From contig NZ_JABWGX010000029.1 in NCBI RefSeq assembly GCF_021730435.1, forward strand, positions 1 through 61,290: a stretch of DNA of 61,290 bases, read 5' to 3'. The position numbers were made by a program, and so were the translations under genes. Source of the DNA: Xanthobacter agilis. GTDB taxonomy: Bacteria; Pseudomonadota; Alphaproteobacteria; Rhizobiales; Xanthobacteraceae. The notes beneath the pieces were generated by a model. That model did no database searches. It was not told the DNA's origin and worked only from the letters and a program-made list of their open reading frames with translations. Of this stretch, positions 45,676 to 55,705 are shown in pieces; the stretch's first letter is position 1, and each line of letters starts with the position of its first letter.

Positions 45676-47586
45676 TCAGGAGCGCTCTTTCACATATCGG
45701 CCGGGCGCATCCTCAATGGGGGTGAGGCGACCGCCCCCCACGTCGCGGGCCGGAACCTCGTCCGGATGCCACGACGCAAACCAGTTGAGCCAATCCGGCC
45801 ACCAGGAGCCCTTGCGCTCCTGCGCGCCCTCCAGCCACAGGTCGTAGTCCGGGCCGATCGGTCCATCGGACCAATACTGATATTTGTTCTTGGCCGGCGG
45901 GTTCACCACGCCGGCGATGTGGCCAGAGCCGGCGAGCACATAACGCACCGGTCCCGACAATAGATTGGCCCCCACATAGACCGACTTCGGCGGGGCGATA
46001 TGGTCTTCCCGCGTCGCCAGGGAATAGGCGGGAACCGACACCTTGTGCATGTCGAGCTTCACGCCGGCAAGCTCCGCCTTGCCCTTGGCAATATTGTTGC
46101 TGAGGTAGCAGTTGCGCAGATAATAGGAGTGGTTGGCGGCCGGCATGCGGGTGGAATCCGCATTCCAAAAGAGCAGATCGAACGGGAACGGCGCCTTGCC
46201 CTTCATGTAGTTGTTCACCACATAGGGCCAGATGAGGTCATTGGAACGCAGCATGTTGAAGGCCGAAGCCATCTTGCTGCCTTCCAAATAGCCCATCTGC
46301 TTCATCTTGCGCTCCATGACCGCGAGCTGCTCCTCGTCCACAAATACCTTCAGATCCCCCGCGTGGGTGAAGTCGATCTGGGTGGTCAGGAACGTGGTGG
46401 AGGCGATGCGGTCGTCGCCGGTCTCGGCCATGTAGGCGAGGGTCGAGGCCAGAAGCGTGCCGCCCACGCAATACCCCACCGTGTGCACCCGCCGCTCGCC
46501 GGAGGCGATCGCCACCGTGTCCAGGGCGGCCATGATGCCATCGCGCATATAATCGTCGAAGCCCTTGGCGGCGAGGCGCGCGTCGGGATTGACCCAGGAG
46601 ATGGTGAACACGGTCAGGCCCTGGTCCACCAGCCACTTGATGAGCGATTTTTCCGGCGTGAGATCGAGAATATAGAATTTATTGATCCACGGCGGCACGA
46701 TCAGAACCGGCGTCTTCTTCACGCTGGCGGTCGTGGGCGTGTATTGGATGAGCTGCATCAGCTCATTTTGATAGATCACCTTGCCGGGCGTCAGGGCGAG
46801 ATTTCGGCCCACCTCGAACGCGGTCATGTCGGTCTGGCGGATCTTCAAGGTGCCGCCGCCCTCGGAAATGTCCTCGGCGAGGTTGCGCATGCCCTTCACG
46901 AGGTTTTCACCCGATGACGACAGCGTTTCGCGGATGAGCTCCGGATTGGTCAGCACGAAATTGGAAGGTGAGACCGCATTGGAGATCTGCTTGACCAGGA
47001 ACTCGGCCTTGTGGCGCACATGGGGGTCGAGGCCCTCGGCCTCCTTCACCATGTCGTTGGCCCAGTTGGACGTGACGAGGTAGGCCTGCTTCAAGGCATC
47101 GAAGATGGGGCTTTCGCGCCAGCCCTCGTCCTTGAAGCGGGAATCCTTGGGGTCGGGGGCGGCCACCGGCTCGGTCGGCTCGCCGGCCAGCTTCTTCATG
47201 GTGCCGGCCCATACGGACAGATAGCCGCCCATCAGGCGCGTCTGCGCCTCCACCGCGCGCTGCGGGTCGGTCATCCAGTATTCGGCCACATGACCGACCG
47301 TCTTCAGCGCGTCGGCGATGTCGTCGGCAAGATCATCGGTGTGGCCCGCCTCGCGCGGGGCGAGGTATGCGGCGACCGCCTTACCGCTTTCCTCCACGAG
47401 CTGGGCGAGATTGTGGGCGAAGGTCTCCACATTGAGGCCCTTCTGCTCGTCGGTCTCGGGAGCGGCCAGCGGTGCGGGCACGGCGGTCGGTGCCGGTGCT
47501 GGCGCGCTCTCCACCGACGGCGCGGGCATGACCGCAGACGGGATCGGCTCCGGCGACGGAACAAACGGGGCGGCGGAACTGGTCAT
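45676..47586 (-). CDS. phaC: Poly(3-hydroxyalkanoate) synthase, class I (PhaC)
   Basis: 636 residues. PhaC polymerises 3-hydroxyacyl-CoA into storage granules. The lipase-like box is [11 protein letters not shown] with Cys373 as the nucleophile; [11 protein letters not shown] carries the catalytic His. An N-terminal Pro/Ala-rich tail (1-45) precedes a PhaC_N domain. Single-gene length and the box fit class I. AAGGAG precedes the ATG at 47586. No phaA, phaB, phaR or phasin genes are beside it, so the rest of the pathway lies elsewhere. Confidence 0.95.
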   Translation of the reverse strand: MTSSAAPFVPSPEPIPSAVMPAPSVESAPAPAPTAVPAPLAAPETDEQKGLNVETFAHNLAQLVEESGKAVAAYLAPREAGHTDDLADDIADALKTVGHVAEYWMTDPQRAVEAQTRLMGGYLSVWAGTMKKLAGEPTEPVAAPDPKDSRFKDEGWRESPIFDALKQAYLVTSNWANDMVKEAEGLDPHVRHKAEFLVKQISNAVSPSNFVLTNPELIRETLSSSGENLVKGMRNLAEDISEGGGTLKIRQTDMTAFEVGRNLALTPGKVIYQNELMQLIQYTPTTASVKKTPVLIVPPWINKFYILDLTPEKSLIKWLVDQGLTVFTISWVNPDARLAAKGFDDYMRDGIMAALDTVAIASGERRVHTVGYCVGGTLLASTLAYMAETGDDRIASTTFLTTQIDFTHAGDLKVFVDEEQLAVMERKMKQMGYLEGSKMASAFNMLRSNDLIWPYVVNNYMKGKAPFPFDLLFWNADSTRMPAANHSYYLRNCYLSNNIAKGKAELAGVKLDMHKVSVPAYSLATREDHIAPPKSVYVGANLLSGPVRYVLAGSGHIAGVVNPPAKNKYQYWSDGPIGPDYDLWLEGAQERKGSWWPDWLNWFASWHPDEVPARDVGGGRLTPIEDAPGRYVKERS

Positions 47587-47911
47587 GTCACGCTCCTTGG
47601 GGCTGCATCCCTGAATTGCAGCCGGTGAGTGAGAGGCGTGGAAGCCGGAGCCGGGCGGCTCCGCGATGACGGCCGGCGCGGTCCGCTCCCATAGCGGGGG
47701 CGACGCAAGGGCCGGCGAAATCTCGATTGTGGGCGTTCCCTGGCTCGCGGACATTCCGCCATCCCCTTATCGCGCTCCGCTTTTTTAGCGGACATTGGCG
47801 TCGCGTGTTTCGCGTTTCGCATTTTTGAGCATATTAGCGAACGAACGGACCCGGATCGAGCCTCGCGGGACTACGGAGGCCGTCAACAATTCGAGGGATT
47901 CGCGTGCCTTC
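47587..47911. other. Divergent region between phaC and lipoprotein gene
   Basis: 325 bases. It contains an AT-rich patch near 47815-47835, a small hairpin (TCCGCT 47776-47781, AGCGGA 47787-47792) and no recognised gene. It should carry promoters for both genes. Confidence 0.5.
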
Positions 47912-48235
47912 ATGTTCATGATGCGCCCCAGCAAGCGAACCATCCCTTTCCGTTGCGCCGCAGCGGGAGCGGTCGCGCTCGCCCTCCTGGCGCCGGCCGG
48001 CCTCGCGGGATGCTCCGGCGACGGAACGGTGGCCCTGCCGGTCCCGCCGCGTGCGGACGTACCGGAAGTCGCGCATGATTCCTACCCTACCATCGGCACC
48101 ACCCCGCACACCGGGCGGCCGGCGCTGACCGATGCGCAGCGGGCCAAGCTGCAGAGCGACCTTGAGCGACTGTCGCGGGACAACGCCGCCAAGGCCAAGG
48201 CCAGCACCCAGAACGGCGCCGAGGCCGGGAATTGA
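47912..48235 (+). CDS. Small lipoprotein, unknown function
   Basis: 107 residues from the ATG at 47912; ATGs at 47918 and 47921 are alternatives. A lipoprotein signal (hydrophobic AGAVALALLAPAG) ends in LAGC with Cys34 as the lipidation site. The mature part is short, with a Pro-rich start and a helical end (LTDAQRAKLQSDLERLSRDN). The mature protein is likely anchored in the outer membrane. No family name was recognised. It is upstream of alaC on the same strand with a 125-base gap. Confidence 0.75.
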   Translation: MFMMRPSKRTIPFRCAAAGAVALALLAPAGLAGCSGDGTVALPVPPRADVPEVAHDSYPTIGTTPHTGRPALTDAQRAKLQSDLERLSRDNAAKAKASTQNGAEAGN

Positions 48236-48360
48236 GCCCCAACACGGGCGTTCGCCCCAGAACCATCGCATTCATTGCTTCTTGATTTCGCGAAGAGTGC
48301 TAAAAGACCCGTCCGCCGCGCCGGGAGAAACAAGACGCGCGGCACCCTGGAGCCAATCAG

Positions 48361-49581
48361 ATGACCACCGACTTTCACCGCATTCGCCGGCTGCCGCCCT
48401 ACGTGTTCGAGCAAGTGAACCGTGTGAAGGCCGCCGCTCGCAATGCCGGGGTGGACATCGTCGACCTCGGCATGGGCAATCCGGACCTGGACGCGCCCGC
48501 GCACGTGATCGAGAAGCTCAAGGAAACCATCGGCAAACCGCACACGGATCGCTATTCCGCGTCCAAGGGCATTCCCGGTCTGCGCCGGGCACAGGCCGCC
48601 TATTACGAGCGCCGCTTCGGCGTGAAGCTCGATCCCGAGCGCCATGTGGTGGCCACTCTGGGCTCGAAGGAAGGCTTCGCCAACGTGGCGCAGGCCATCA
48701 CCGCGCCGGGCGACGTGATTCTCACGCCCAACCCGTCCTACCCCATCCACGCGTTCGGCTTTCTCATGGCCGGCGGCGTCATCCGCTCGGTGCCGGTGGA
48801 GCCCGGACCGGAATTTTTCCACGCCATGGAACGGGCGGTGCGCCATTCCATCCCCAAGCCCATCGCCGTGGTGCTGTGCTATCCGTCCAACCCCACGGCC
48901 TGCGTGGCGGATCTGGAATTCTACAAGGACGTGGTGGCCTTCGCGAAGAAGAACGAGCTCATCGTCCTGTCCGACCTCGCCTATGCCGAGCTGTATTTCG
49001 ACGACAATCCGCCGCCCTCCGTGTTGCAGGTGCCGGGCGCCATGGACGTGACGGTTGAGTTCACCTCCATGTCCAAGACCTATTCCATGGCCGGCTGGCG
49101 CATGGGCTTCGCGGTGGGCAACGAGCGCCTCATCTCCGCGCTCTCGCGGGTGAAATCCTATCTGGATTACGGCGCCTACACGCCGATCCAGGTGGCGGCG
49201 ACTGCGGCCCTCAATGGCCCGCAGGAGTGCGTCGCGGAGATGCGCGAGACCTACAAGAAGCGCCGGGACGCGCTGGTGGAGAGCTTCGGCCGCGCCGGGT
49301 TCACCGTGCCGGCGCCCAAGGCCTCCATGTTCGCCTGGGCGCCCATTCCCGAACCGTTCCGCGAGATGGGCTCGGTGGAGTTCGCCAAGCTGCTGATCGA
49401 GAAGGCGGAGGTGGCGGTGGCGCCGGGCGTCGGCTTCGGCGAGCACGGCGACGGCTTCGTGCGCATCGCGGTGGTGGAGAATGAGCAGCGCATCCGGCAG
49501 GCGGCGCGCAACATCCGCCGCTTCTTCGATCAGGCCGGCACCACGCTGCACAATGTGGTGCCCCTGAGCGCCGCCCGCTGA
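48361..49581 (+). CDS. alaC: Alanine/glutamate-pyruvate aminotransferase AlaC
   Basis: 406 residues. AlaC transfers the amino group from glutamate to pyruvate, making alanine. The sequence closely follows E. coli AlaC: RIRRLPPYVFEQVN at the start, LGMGNPD, SNPTA in place of NPTG, and PLP lysine Lys239 in SMSKTYSMAGWRMG. GGAG stands 9 bases before the ATG. It is next to hom, as in many alphaproteobacteria, suggesting co-ordinated amino-acid synthesis. The earlier family name for this enzyme type is LL-diaminopimelate aminotransferase-like, but AlaC fits better. Confidence 0.92.
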   Translation: MTTDFHRIRRLPPYVFEQVNRVKAAARNAGVDIVDLGMGNPDLDAPAHVIEKLKETIGKPHTDRYSASKGIPGLRRAQAAYYERRFGVKLDPERHVVATLGSKEGFANVAQAITAPGDVILTPNPSYPIHAFGFLMAGGVIRSVPVEPGPEFFHAMERAVRHSIPKPIAVVLCYPSNPTACVADLEFYKDVVAFAKKNELIVLSDLAYAELYFDDNPPPSVLQVPGAMDVTVEFTSMSKTYSMAGWRMGFAVGNERLISALSRVKSYLDYGAYTPIQVAATAALNGPQECVAEMRETYKKRRDALVESFGRAGFTVPAPKASMFAWAPIPEPFREMGSVEFAKLLIEKAEVAVAPGVGFGEHGDGFVRIAVVENEQRIRQAARNIRRFFDQAGTTLHNVVPLSAAR

Positions 49582-49690
49582 GCAGGCCGCCAAAAGCAGC
49601 GGTCAAGCACAAAAGCCAACACTTGCCGTCCAAACATCACGCCCGCCCGACGCGGGCGTCCTGTTCCTCCGCAGAGAACCGGTCCGATCC

Positions 49691-50995
49691 ATGAGCGACT
49701 TGAAAGTGGGCCTCGCCGGCCTTGGCACCGTCGGAGCCGCCGTCATCCGCATGCTCGAACGGCGCGCGGGCGACCTTGCCGCGCGCACCGGCCGCAACCT
49801 CAAGGTGGTGGCGGTGGCTGCCCGCGATCGCACCCGTGATCGCGGCATCGATCTTTCCGGCATGCGCTGGTACGAGGACCCCGTGGCCCTCGCCCGCGAC
49901 CCGGACATCGACGTGTTCGTGGAGCTGATGGGCGGCGCCGACGATCCGGCCAAGGCCGCGGTGCTGGCCGCGCTCGACCTGGGGCGCCCGGTGGTGACCG
50001 CCAACAAGGCGCTTTTGGCCAAATGGGGCGTGATGCTCGCCGAGCGGGCGGAAGCCACCGGCGCCGGCCTCCATTTCGAGGCCGCCGTGGCGGGCGGCAT
50101 CCCGATCGTGAAGACCCTGCGCGAATCGCTGGCGGGCAACGTGGTGGAGCGGGTGTCCGGCATTCTCAACGGCACCTGCAACTATATCCTCACCCGCATG
50201 GCGGATGAGAAGCTCGCGTTCGACACCTGCCTCGCCGAAGCCCAGCGGCTGGGCTATGCGGAGGCGGACCCGACCTTCGACATCGACGGCTTCGACACCG
50301 CCCACAAGCTCGCCATCCTCACCTCCCTGGCGTTCGGAACGCGGGTGGATGCGGACGCCATCTATGTGGAGGGCATCCGCCAGCTGACCCTTGAGGACAT
50401 CGAGGCGGCGGACGACCTGGGCTACAAGGTGAAGCTGCTGGGCGTGGCGCTGCGCACCGAGACCGGCATCGAGCAGCGGGTGCATCCCACCATGGTGCCC
50501 AAGCACTGGCCCATCGCCCAGGTCTCCGGCGTTACCAACGCGGTGGCGCTGGACGCGGACGCGGTGGACCTCACCTTGGTGGGCCCCGGCGCCGGCGGCG
50601 ATGCCACCGCCTCGGCGGTGGTGGGCGACCTTGCGGACGTGGCGCGCGGGGTGAAGGGCTTCGTCTTCGGGCTGCCGGTGGCGACCTTGATGAAGGCCGA
50701 GCGCGCGCCCATGCAGCGCCATGAGGGCGGCTACTACATCCGCCTGTCGGTGGTGAACAAGCCCGGCACAGCGGCCACCATCGCCCGCCGCATGGCGGAC
50801 GAGGGCATTTCGCTGGAATCCATCGTGCAGCGCCGGCCGGGCGGTCTGCAGGGCGAAGCCCCCCAGGGCACGGCGCGGGTGATCCTCATCACCTACGCCA
50901 CCACCGAAGAGGCCGTGCGGCGCGCCATCGCCGCCATCGAGGCGGACGGCGTTGTGAGCTCACTGCCGCAAGTGATCCGCATCGAGAAGGATTGA
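49691..50995 (+). CDS. hom: Homoserine dehydrogenase
   Basis: 434 residues. Reduces aspartate semialdehyde to homoserine, the branch point for threonine and methionine. NAD(P) motif GLAGLGTVG is at 7-15; catalytic domain includes GILNGTCNYILTRM and GYAEADPTFDIDGFDTAHKL with the conserved Lys and Asp; a C-terminal ACT domain (about 350-430, YYIRLSVVNKPGTAATIA) allows feedback control. It lies between alaC and glpX, the usual alphaproteobacterial order. Confidence 0.95.
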   Translation: MSDLKVGLAGLGTVGAAVIRMLERRAGDLAARTGRNLKVVAVAARDRTRDRGIDLSGMRWYEDPVALARDPDIDVFVELMGGADDPAKAAVLAALDLGRPVVTANKALLAKWGVMLAERAEATGAGLHFEAAVAGGIPIVKTLRESLAGNVVERVSGILNGTCNYILTRMADEKLAFDTCLAEAQRLGYAEADPTFDIDGFDTAHKLAILTSLAFGTRVDADAIYVEGIRQLTLEDIEAADDLGYKVKLLGVALRTETGIEQRVHPTMVPKHWPIAQVSGVTNAVALDADAVDLTLVGPGAGGDATASAVVGDLADVARGVKGFVFGLPVATLMKAERAPMQRHEGGYYIRLSVVNKPGTAATIARRMADEGISLESIVQRRPGGLQGEAPQGTARVILITYATTEEAVRRAIAAIEADGVVSSLPQVIRIEKD

Positions 50996-51014
50996 GGCCG
51001 AGAAGGACAAAACC

Positions 51015-52016
51015 ATGTGCGCCGCCCCCCTGCTCCACAGAATGCCTCAAGTCCTCGACCGGCGGCTGGCCCTGGATCTTGCCCAGATCACCGAGCGCTG
51101 CGCGGTCGCGGCGGCCCGTCTGCGCGGCCGGGGGGACGAGCAGGCCGCCGACCTCGCGGCCATGTCCTCCTGCTACCGGGAGCTGAACGGCACGCCGGTG
51201 AGCGGCACGGTCGTCATCGGCGAGGGGGTCGAGGGCGAGACCGAGCACCTGTTCGTGGGCGAGACCTTCGGCGCCGGAGGCGACAAGGTGGATCTGGCGG
51301 TAGACGCGCTGGAGGGCTCTACCCTGTGCGCCAAGAACATGGAGGGCTCCATCTCGGTGCTCGCCATGGCGGAGGCCGGGTCGCTGCTGAAGGTGCCGCC
51401 GGTCTACATGGAGAAGCTCGCCATCGGGCCCGGCTATCCGGAAGGCATCGTCTCCCTCTCGCGCTCGCCGGAAGAGAATGTGCGCTCGCTCGCCGAGGCC
51501 AAGGGCGTGCCGACCTCCGAGATCACCGCCCTCATCCTCGACCGCCCACGCCACGCCCCCCTCATCGAGGCGGTGCGCAAGACCGGCGCGGCCATCAAGC
51601 TCATCACCGATGGCGACGTGGCCGGCATCATCCACACCACCAATCCGGACGAGAGCGGGGTCGACATCTACCTCGGCCTCGGCGGCGCGGCGGAAGGGGT
51701 GCTGGCGGCGGCGGCGCTGCGCTGCATCGGCGGCCAGATGCAGGGCCGCCTCGTGCTCGACACCGAGAAGAAGCGCGAGCAGGCCAAAGCCCTCGGCATC
51801 CGTGACGGCGCCAAGATCTACCACCTGGAAGAGATCGTGCGGGGCGATTGCCTGGTGTCCGCCACCGGCGTCACCGACGGGGCGCTGCTGAAAGGCGTGC
51901 GATTCGGCCGCGACGTGATCGAGACCGACACCATCGTGCTGCGGGCGGCAACCGGCACCGTGCGCCGCATCACCACCGAGCACCGCGACTTCCGCAAGTT
52001 CCGCATCGAGGGGTGA
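51015..52016 (+). CDS. glpX: Fructose-1,6-bisphosphatase class II (GlpX), divergent
   Basis: 333 residues. GlpX removes the 1-phosphate of fructose 1,6-bisphosphate in gluconeogenesis and the Calvin cycle. Metal ligand motifs remain: IGEG (first Glu), VDALEGSTLCAK (in place of VDPLEGTTLCAK) and GGAAEGVLAAAALR. The loop after IGEG, normally ERDEAPM, is VEGETEH, which is unusual. GAAGGA stands before the ATG and only 19 bases separate it from hom, so the two form an operon. The family assignment is sure; activity needs the altered loop to be tolerated. Confidence 0.9.
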   Translation: MCAAPLLHRMPQVLDRRLALDLAQITERCAVAAARLRGRGDEQAADLAAMSSCYRELNGTPVSGTVVIGEGVEGETEHLFVGETFGAGGDKVDLAVDALEGSTLCAKNMEGSISVLAMAEAGSLLKVPPVYMEKLAIGPGYPEGIVSLSRSPEENVRSLAEAKGVPTSEITALILDRPRHAPLIEAVRKTGAAIKLITDGDVAGIIHTTNPDESGVDIYLGLGGAAEGVLAAAALRCIGGQMQGRLVLDTEKKREQAKALGIRDGAKIYHLEEIVRGDCLVSATGVTDGALLKGVRFGRDVIETDTIVLRAATGTVRRITTEHRDFRKFRIEG

Positions 52017-52198
52017 GCGCGCCCCGAAAGGCGACGCTTCGCCCCTGACCCACGGCGGGCCGCGGCCCTGCAGGCTCGAATGGCCACCCATCGGGATCGG
52101 CCGGGGACACCGTCTTTTCCCTGAAATGGGATGGGTGTACAGACCTTCGCCCCAATGTCGCCGGCCCAGTCGGGCGCCGGCCGTGGCAGGAGAGCAAG

Positions 52199-53251
52199 AT
52201 GGCGGACGCAAAAGCTAGGATCGCGGTTCTCGGCGCCTCCGGCTACACCGGCTCGGAGCTGGTGCGCCTTCTGCTGCGCCATCCGCGGGTGGAGATCGTC
52301 GCCCTGACCGCCGACCGCAAGGCCGGCCTGTCCATGGCCGACGTGTTCCCGCAGTTCGCGCCCTTTCCGCTACCGAAGCTCGTCACCATCGACGCGGTGG
52401 ATTTCACGGCAGTGGACCTCGTGTTCTGCGCCCTGCCCCACGCCACCACCCAGGAGGTCATCAAGAAGGTGTTCGAGGTGGCCCCGGCGGTGAAGGTGGT
52501 GGACCTGTCCGCCGACTTCCGCCTGAAGGACCCCGGCGCCTACGAGCAATGGTACGGCAATCCCCACAGCGCCACGGAACTGCAGCAGGAAGCCGCGTTC
52601 GGCCTCGTGGAAATCTATCGGAACGAGATCCGCAAGGCGCGGCTCGTCGCCAATCCGGGGTGCCACACCACCACCTCCATCCTGCCGGTGGTGCCGCTGC
52701 TCGAGGCGGGCGCCATCGAGCCCGATTCGATCGTCATCGATTCCAAGACCGGCATGTCCGGCGCCGGCCGCTCGGCCAAGGAGGCCATGCTGTTCTCCGA
52801 GGTCTCGGAGGGCATCCACGCCTATTCCGTATCCGGGCACCGCCACATGGGCGAACTCGACCAGGAATATTCCAAGGCCGCCGGCCGGCCGGTGACGCCC
52901 ATGTTCGTGCCGGTGCTCACCCCCATGAACCGCGGCATCTATGCCACCATTTTCGTGCGCACCACCGGCGCCACCGCGGAAGACCTGCACAATCTGCTGG
53001 CCACCTATTACAAGGGCGAAGCCTTCGTGCATGTGCTGCCGTTCGGCGCGGTGCCGCAGTCGCGCCATGTGCGCGGCTCCAACATGGTGTTCATCGGCGT
53101 GGTGGCGGACCGCGTGCCGGGCCGAGCCATCATCCTGTCCACCCTCGACAATCTGGTGAAGGGCGCGTCTGGTCAGGCGGTTCAGAACATGAACCTGGTG
53201 CTCGGTTTTCCCGAGACCCTCGGCCTGGAACAGATCGCCCTGATGCCCTGA
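52199..53251 (+). CDS. argC: N-acetyl-gamma-glutamyl-phosphate reductase
   Basis: 350 residues. Third step of arginine synthesis: NADPH-dependent reduction of N-acetylglutamyl phosphate. NAD(P) motif GASGYTGSE is at 12-20, and the active-site cysteine is Cys155 in NPGCHTTT. The start at 52199 has AGGAG upstream. It is separate from glpX (182 bases) and closed by a strong terminator. Confidence 0.95.
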   Translation: MADAKARIAVLGASGYTGSELVRLLLRHPRVEIVALTADRKAGLSMADVFPQFAPFPLPKLVTIDAVDFTAVDLVFCALPHATTQEVIKKVFEVAPAVKVVDLSADFRLKDPGAYEQWYGNPHSATELQQEAAFGLVEIYRNEIRKARLVANPGCHTTTSILPVVPLLEAGAIEPDSIVIDSKTGMSGAGRSAKEAMLFSEVSEGIHAYSVSGHRHMGELDQEYSKAAGRPVTPMFVPVLTPMNRGIYATIFVRTTGATAEDLHNLLATYYKGEAFVHVLPFGAVPQSRHVRGSNMVFIGVVADRVPGRAIILSTLDNLVKGASGQAVQNMNLVLGFPETLGLEQIALMP

Positions 53252-53308
53252 CCCATGGCGGGCGGTCGCCACGGCGGCTCCCCTTTCCGACCCTCATTGC
53301 CCAACACC

Positions 53309-53340
53309 AACCGCCTGCGGCTCCGCCCAGGCGGTTTTTT
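53309..53340 (+). terminator. Rho-independent terminator of argC
   Basis: AACCGCCTG (53309-53317) pairs with CAGGCGGTT (53328-53336), 10-base loop, then TTTT. It lies 58 bases after the argC stop. Confidence 0.92.
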
Positions 53341-53458
53341 CATCAGGAACGATCCCGCGCATCCCATTGATTCCGCGACGGAATGGTTACCAAGTCGTAA
53401 ATAACCCGGTGGATATCAGCTCCAGGTGAGTCGCTGCCCAGATTATGGCAGGCTAGCT

Positions 53459-53490
53459 TCCCTATGCCGGTGCATGCACCGGCATAGGGA
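53459..53490. promoter_or_regulatory. 32-bp perfect palindrome upstream of the permease gene
   Basis: The 32 bases are exactly self-complementary (half-site TCCCTATGCCGGTGCA, centre between 53474 and 53475), without any spacer. It ends 41 bases before the permease ATG. A dimeric or tetrameric repressor operator is likely from place and symmetry. It could also form a hairpin in RNA. Confidence 0.65.
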
Positions 53491-53531
53491 TTCGACGTGT
53501 CCTCCATTCATTCATTCTGGATCCAACGCCG

Positions 53532-54923
53532 ATGAGCTTCATCATCTGCCTAGCGGCGCTCTTCTTTCTGATGTTCGTGGCCTATCGGGGCTTCAGCGTC
53601 ATCCTGTTTGCGCCGGTCGCCGCCATTGGCGCGGTGCTCTTGACCGATCCGGGCGCGGTGCCCGTCGTCTTTTCCGGCCTTTTCATGGAAAAGATGGTGG
53701 GCTTCATCAAGCTCTACTTCCCCGTGTTCCTGCTCGGCGCCGTGTTCGGCAAGCTGATCGAGCTGTCGGGCTTCTCCCGCTCCATCGTCTCGGCGATCGT
53801 GAAGCTCCTGGGGCCGGGCCGCGCCATCTTGTCCATCGTGCTGGTGGGCGCGCTCCTGACCTACGGCGGCGTGTCGCTGTTCGTGGTGGTGTTCGCGGTC
53901 TATCCGTTCGGCGCGGAAATGTTCCGGCAAGTGGGCATCCCCAAGCGGCTGCTGCCGGCGGTGGTGGCCCTCGGCGCGTTCTCCTTCACCATGGACACGC
54001 TGCCGGGCACCCCGCAGATCCAGAACATCATCCCCACCACCTTCTTCAAGACTACCGCCTATGCGGCGCCGATCCTGGGCCTGGTGGGCACCGTCTTCAT
54101 CCTGGTGGTCGGCCTCTCCTATTTGGAGTTCCGCCGCCGGCAGGCCCAGAAGAAAGGCGAAGGCTACGGCAGCGGCCACATCAACGAAGTGGTGGTGGAC
54201 GAAAGCGTACCGCCGGTGTCGGCATGGCTCGCCCTATCACCCCTGGTGGTGGTGGGTGTGGCCAACCTTGTTTTCGCGCGCTTCATTCCCACCTGGTATG
54301 AAGCCACCGCCAGCGTTACCCTGACCGAGGGTGGTCACGCTGTGAGCGTGCCGACCGCCAGCTGGGCCGCCATCTGGTCAGTGCAAGCGGCGTTGCTGCT
54401 CGGCATTCTCACGGTGCTGCTGTTCGCCTTCAAGCCCATCGCCGGCAAGTTCGCCAGCGGCTCGAAGGATGCGGTCGGCGGCGCGCTTCTGGCCAGCCTC
54501 AACACCGCCACCGAGTACGGCTTCGGTGCCGTGATCGCGGCGCTGCCGGGCTTCCTGGTCATCAAGAACGCCCTCTCCGCGATCCCGAACCCGCTCATCA
54601 ACGAGGCGATCACCGTCACCACGCTGGCCGGCATCACCGGTTCGGCGTCGGGCGGCCTGTCGATCGCGCTCGCGGCCATGTCGGAGCAGTTCATCGCCCA
54701 GGCCCATGCCTATGGCATTCCCCTGGAGGTGATGAGCCGGGTGGCCTCCATGGCCTCCGGCGGCATGGACACCCTGCCCCACAACGGCGCGGTCATCACC
54801 CTGCTGGCGGTCACCGGGCTCACCCACCGCCAGTCCTATGGCGACATCTTCGCCATCACCATCATCAAGACGTTGGCGGTCTTCTTCGTCATCGGCTTCT
54901 ACTGGCTGACCGGCCTGTACTGA
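53532..54923 (+). CDS. GntP-family permease
   Basis: 463 residues with about 12 membrane helices. GntP-family carriers import gluconate and other hydroxy acids with protons; some members take up 3-hydroxybutyrate. VALGAFSFTMDTLPGTPQIQ and the C-terminal SMASGGMDTLPHNGAVI carry the family's paired signature. A soluble loop at about 205-225 has QKKGEGYG. There is no sugar-acid kinase beside it, so the substrate is open. The gene has its own palindrome-containing promoter region and terminator. Confidence 0.85.
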   Translation: MSFIICLAALFFLMFVAYRGFSVILFAPVAAIGAVLLTDPGAVPVVFSGLFMEKMVGFIKLYFPVFLLGAVFGKLIELSGFSRSIVSAIVKLLGPGRAILSIVLVGALLTYGGVSLFVVVFAVYPFGAEMFRQVGIPKRLLPAVVALGAFSFTMDTLPGTPQIQNIIPTTFFKTTAYAAPILGLVGTVFILVVGLSYLEFRRRQAQKKGEGYGSGHINEVVVDESVPPVSAWLALSPLVVVGVANLVFARFIPTWYEATASVTLTEGGHAVSVPTASWAAIWSVQAALLLGILTVLLFAFKPIAGKFASGSKDAVGGALLASLNTATEYGFGAVIAALPGFLVIKNALSAIPNPLINEAITVTTLAGITGSASGGLSIALAAMSEQFIAQAHAYGIPLEVMSRVASMASGGMDTLPHNGAVITLLAVTGLTHRQSYGDIFAITIIKTLAVFFVIGFYWLTGLY

Positions 54924-54939
54924 GCCGGCGGCTCCCGCG

Positions 54940-54977
54940 AAAAGACCCCGCGCACCCACCGGTGCGCGGGGTCTTTT
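54940..54977. terminator. Strong bidirectional intrinsic terminator
   Basis: A 17-bp stem: AAAAGACCCCGCGCACC (54940-54956) with GGTGCGCGGGGTCTTTT (54961-54977), 4-base loop, T-run at each end in its own direction. It serves the permease gene and the convergent DUF1275 gene. Confidence 0.95.
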
Positions 54978-55003
54978 GCATTTCAGCGCCTGCGGCCGAC
55001 GCC

Positions 55004-55705
55004 TCAGCCCTTCGGCCGGTCGTTGCCGGACGCCTCATCGGTCGGCAGAGTGAAGATCTCCGCCACCGCCACCAGCGGCGGCACCATGAGCGCCCACAGG
55101 CCGAACAGCAGGCACAGGAAGGACGCCAGGGCACAACCGCCGACAAAGGCCGCGAAATTGGCGCTGAACCGCGTGAGCCGATCCAAGGTGACCTGCCGCT
55201 CGGTTTCCGGATGCGGCCGCCACAAGGCCATCACATCCACCAGGATTTGCGTGACGGTTCCGGTAATCATGGTCGACGGCGGCAAATCCTTGAGGTGGGT
55301 GCGGTGCAAGGCATTCTGGAGCGCCATGGCGCTCACCAGGGTCATGCCCGTCATGAGAGTGCTCGGCGCGCTGGGGTCGAAAAACGGGCCGAAGGTAATG
55401 GCCACATGCGCGGCATGGGCCAGCAACACCAGCTTCGCAGCCATCAGGACGCGAAAATCGCTGTAGCCCCGCAACGCCATGGCGCGCCCGAGCAGATGGG
55501 CGCCCGCCACCACCACGGCGAACACCGGAATAGAGACGACCTTGCCAAATTCGGGCGCGTGGCCCTCCGCAAGCGCTGCGGCGAACGTCACGATATTGCC
55601 CGTGACATGCGCGGTGAACAGGCCACCCAAGGATATGAAGCCGGCTGTATCCACAAAGCCGGCATTGAAGCTCAGCAAGATCGGCAAGACCCGTCGCACG
55701 ACCAC
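55004..55705 (-). CDS. DUF1275 (YoaK-like) membrane protein
   Basis: 233 residues with about 6 membrane segments. The N-terminus LLSFNAGFVDTAGFISLGG and FTAHVTGNIVTFAAAL, and the middle TGTVTQILVDVMAL, match the DUF1275/YoaK family, which has no firm function. It starts at a GTG at 55705 with GCGGGG upstream. It is convergent with the permease and shares its terminator. Confidence 0.85.
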   Translation of the reverse strand: MVVRRVLPILLSFNAGFVDTAGFISLGGLFTAHVTGNIVTFAAALAEGHAPEFGKVVSIPVFAVVVAGAHLLGRAMALRGYSDFRVLMAAKLVLLAHAAHVAITFGPFFDPSAPSTLMTGMTLVSAMALQNALHRTHLKDLPPSTMITGTVTQILVDVMALWRPHPETERQVTLDRLTRFSANFAAFVGGCALASFLCLLFGLWALMVPPLVAVAEIFTLPTDEASGNDRPKG

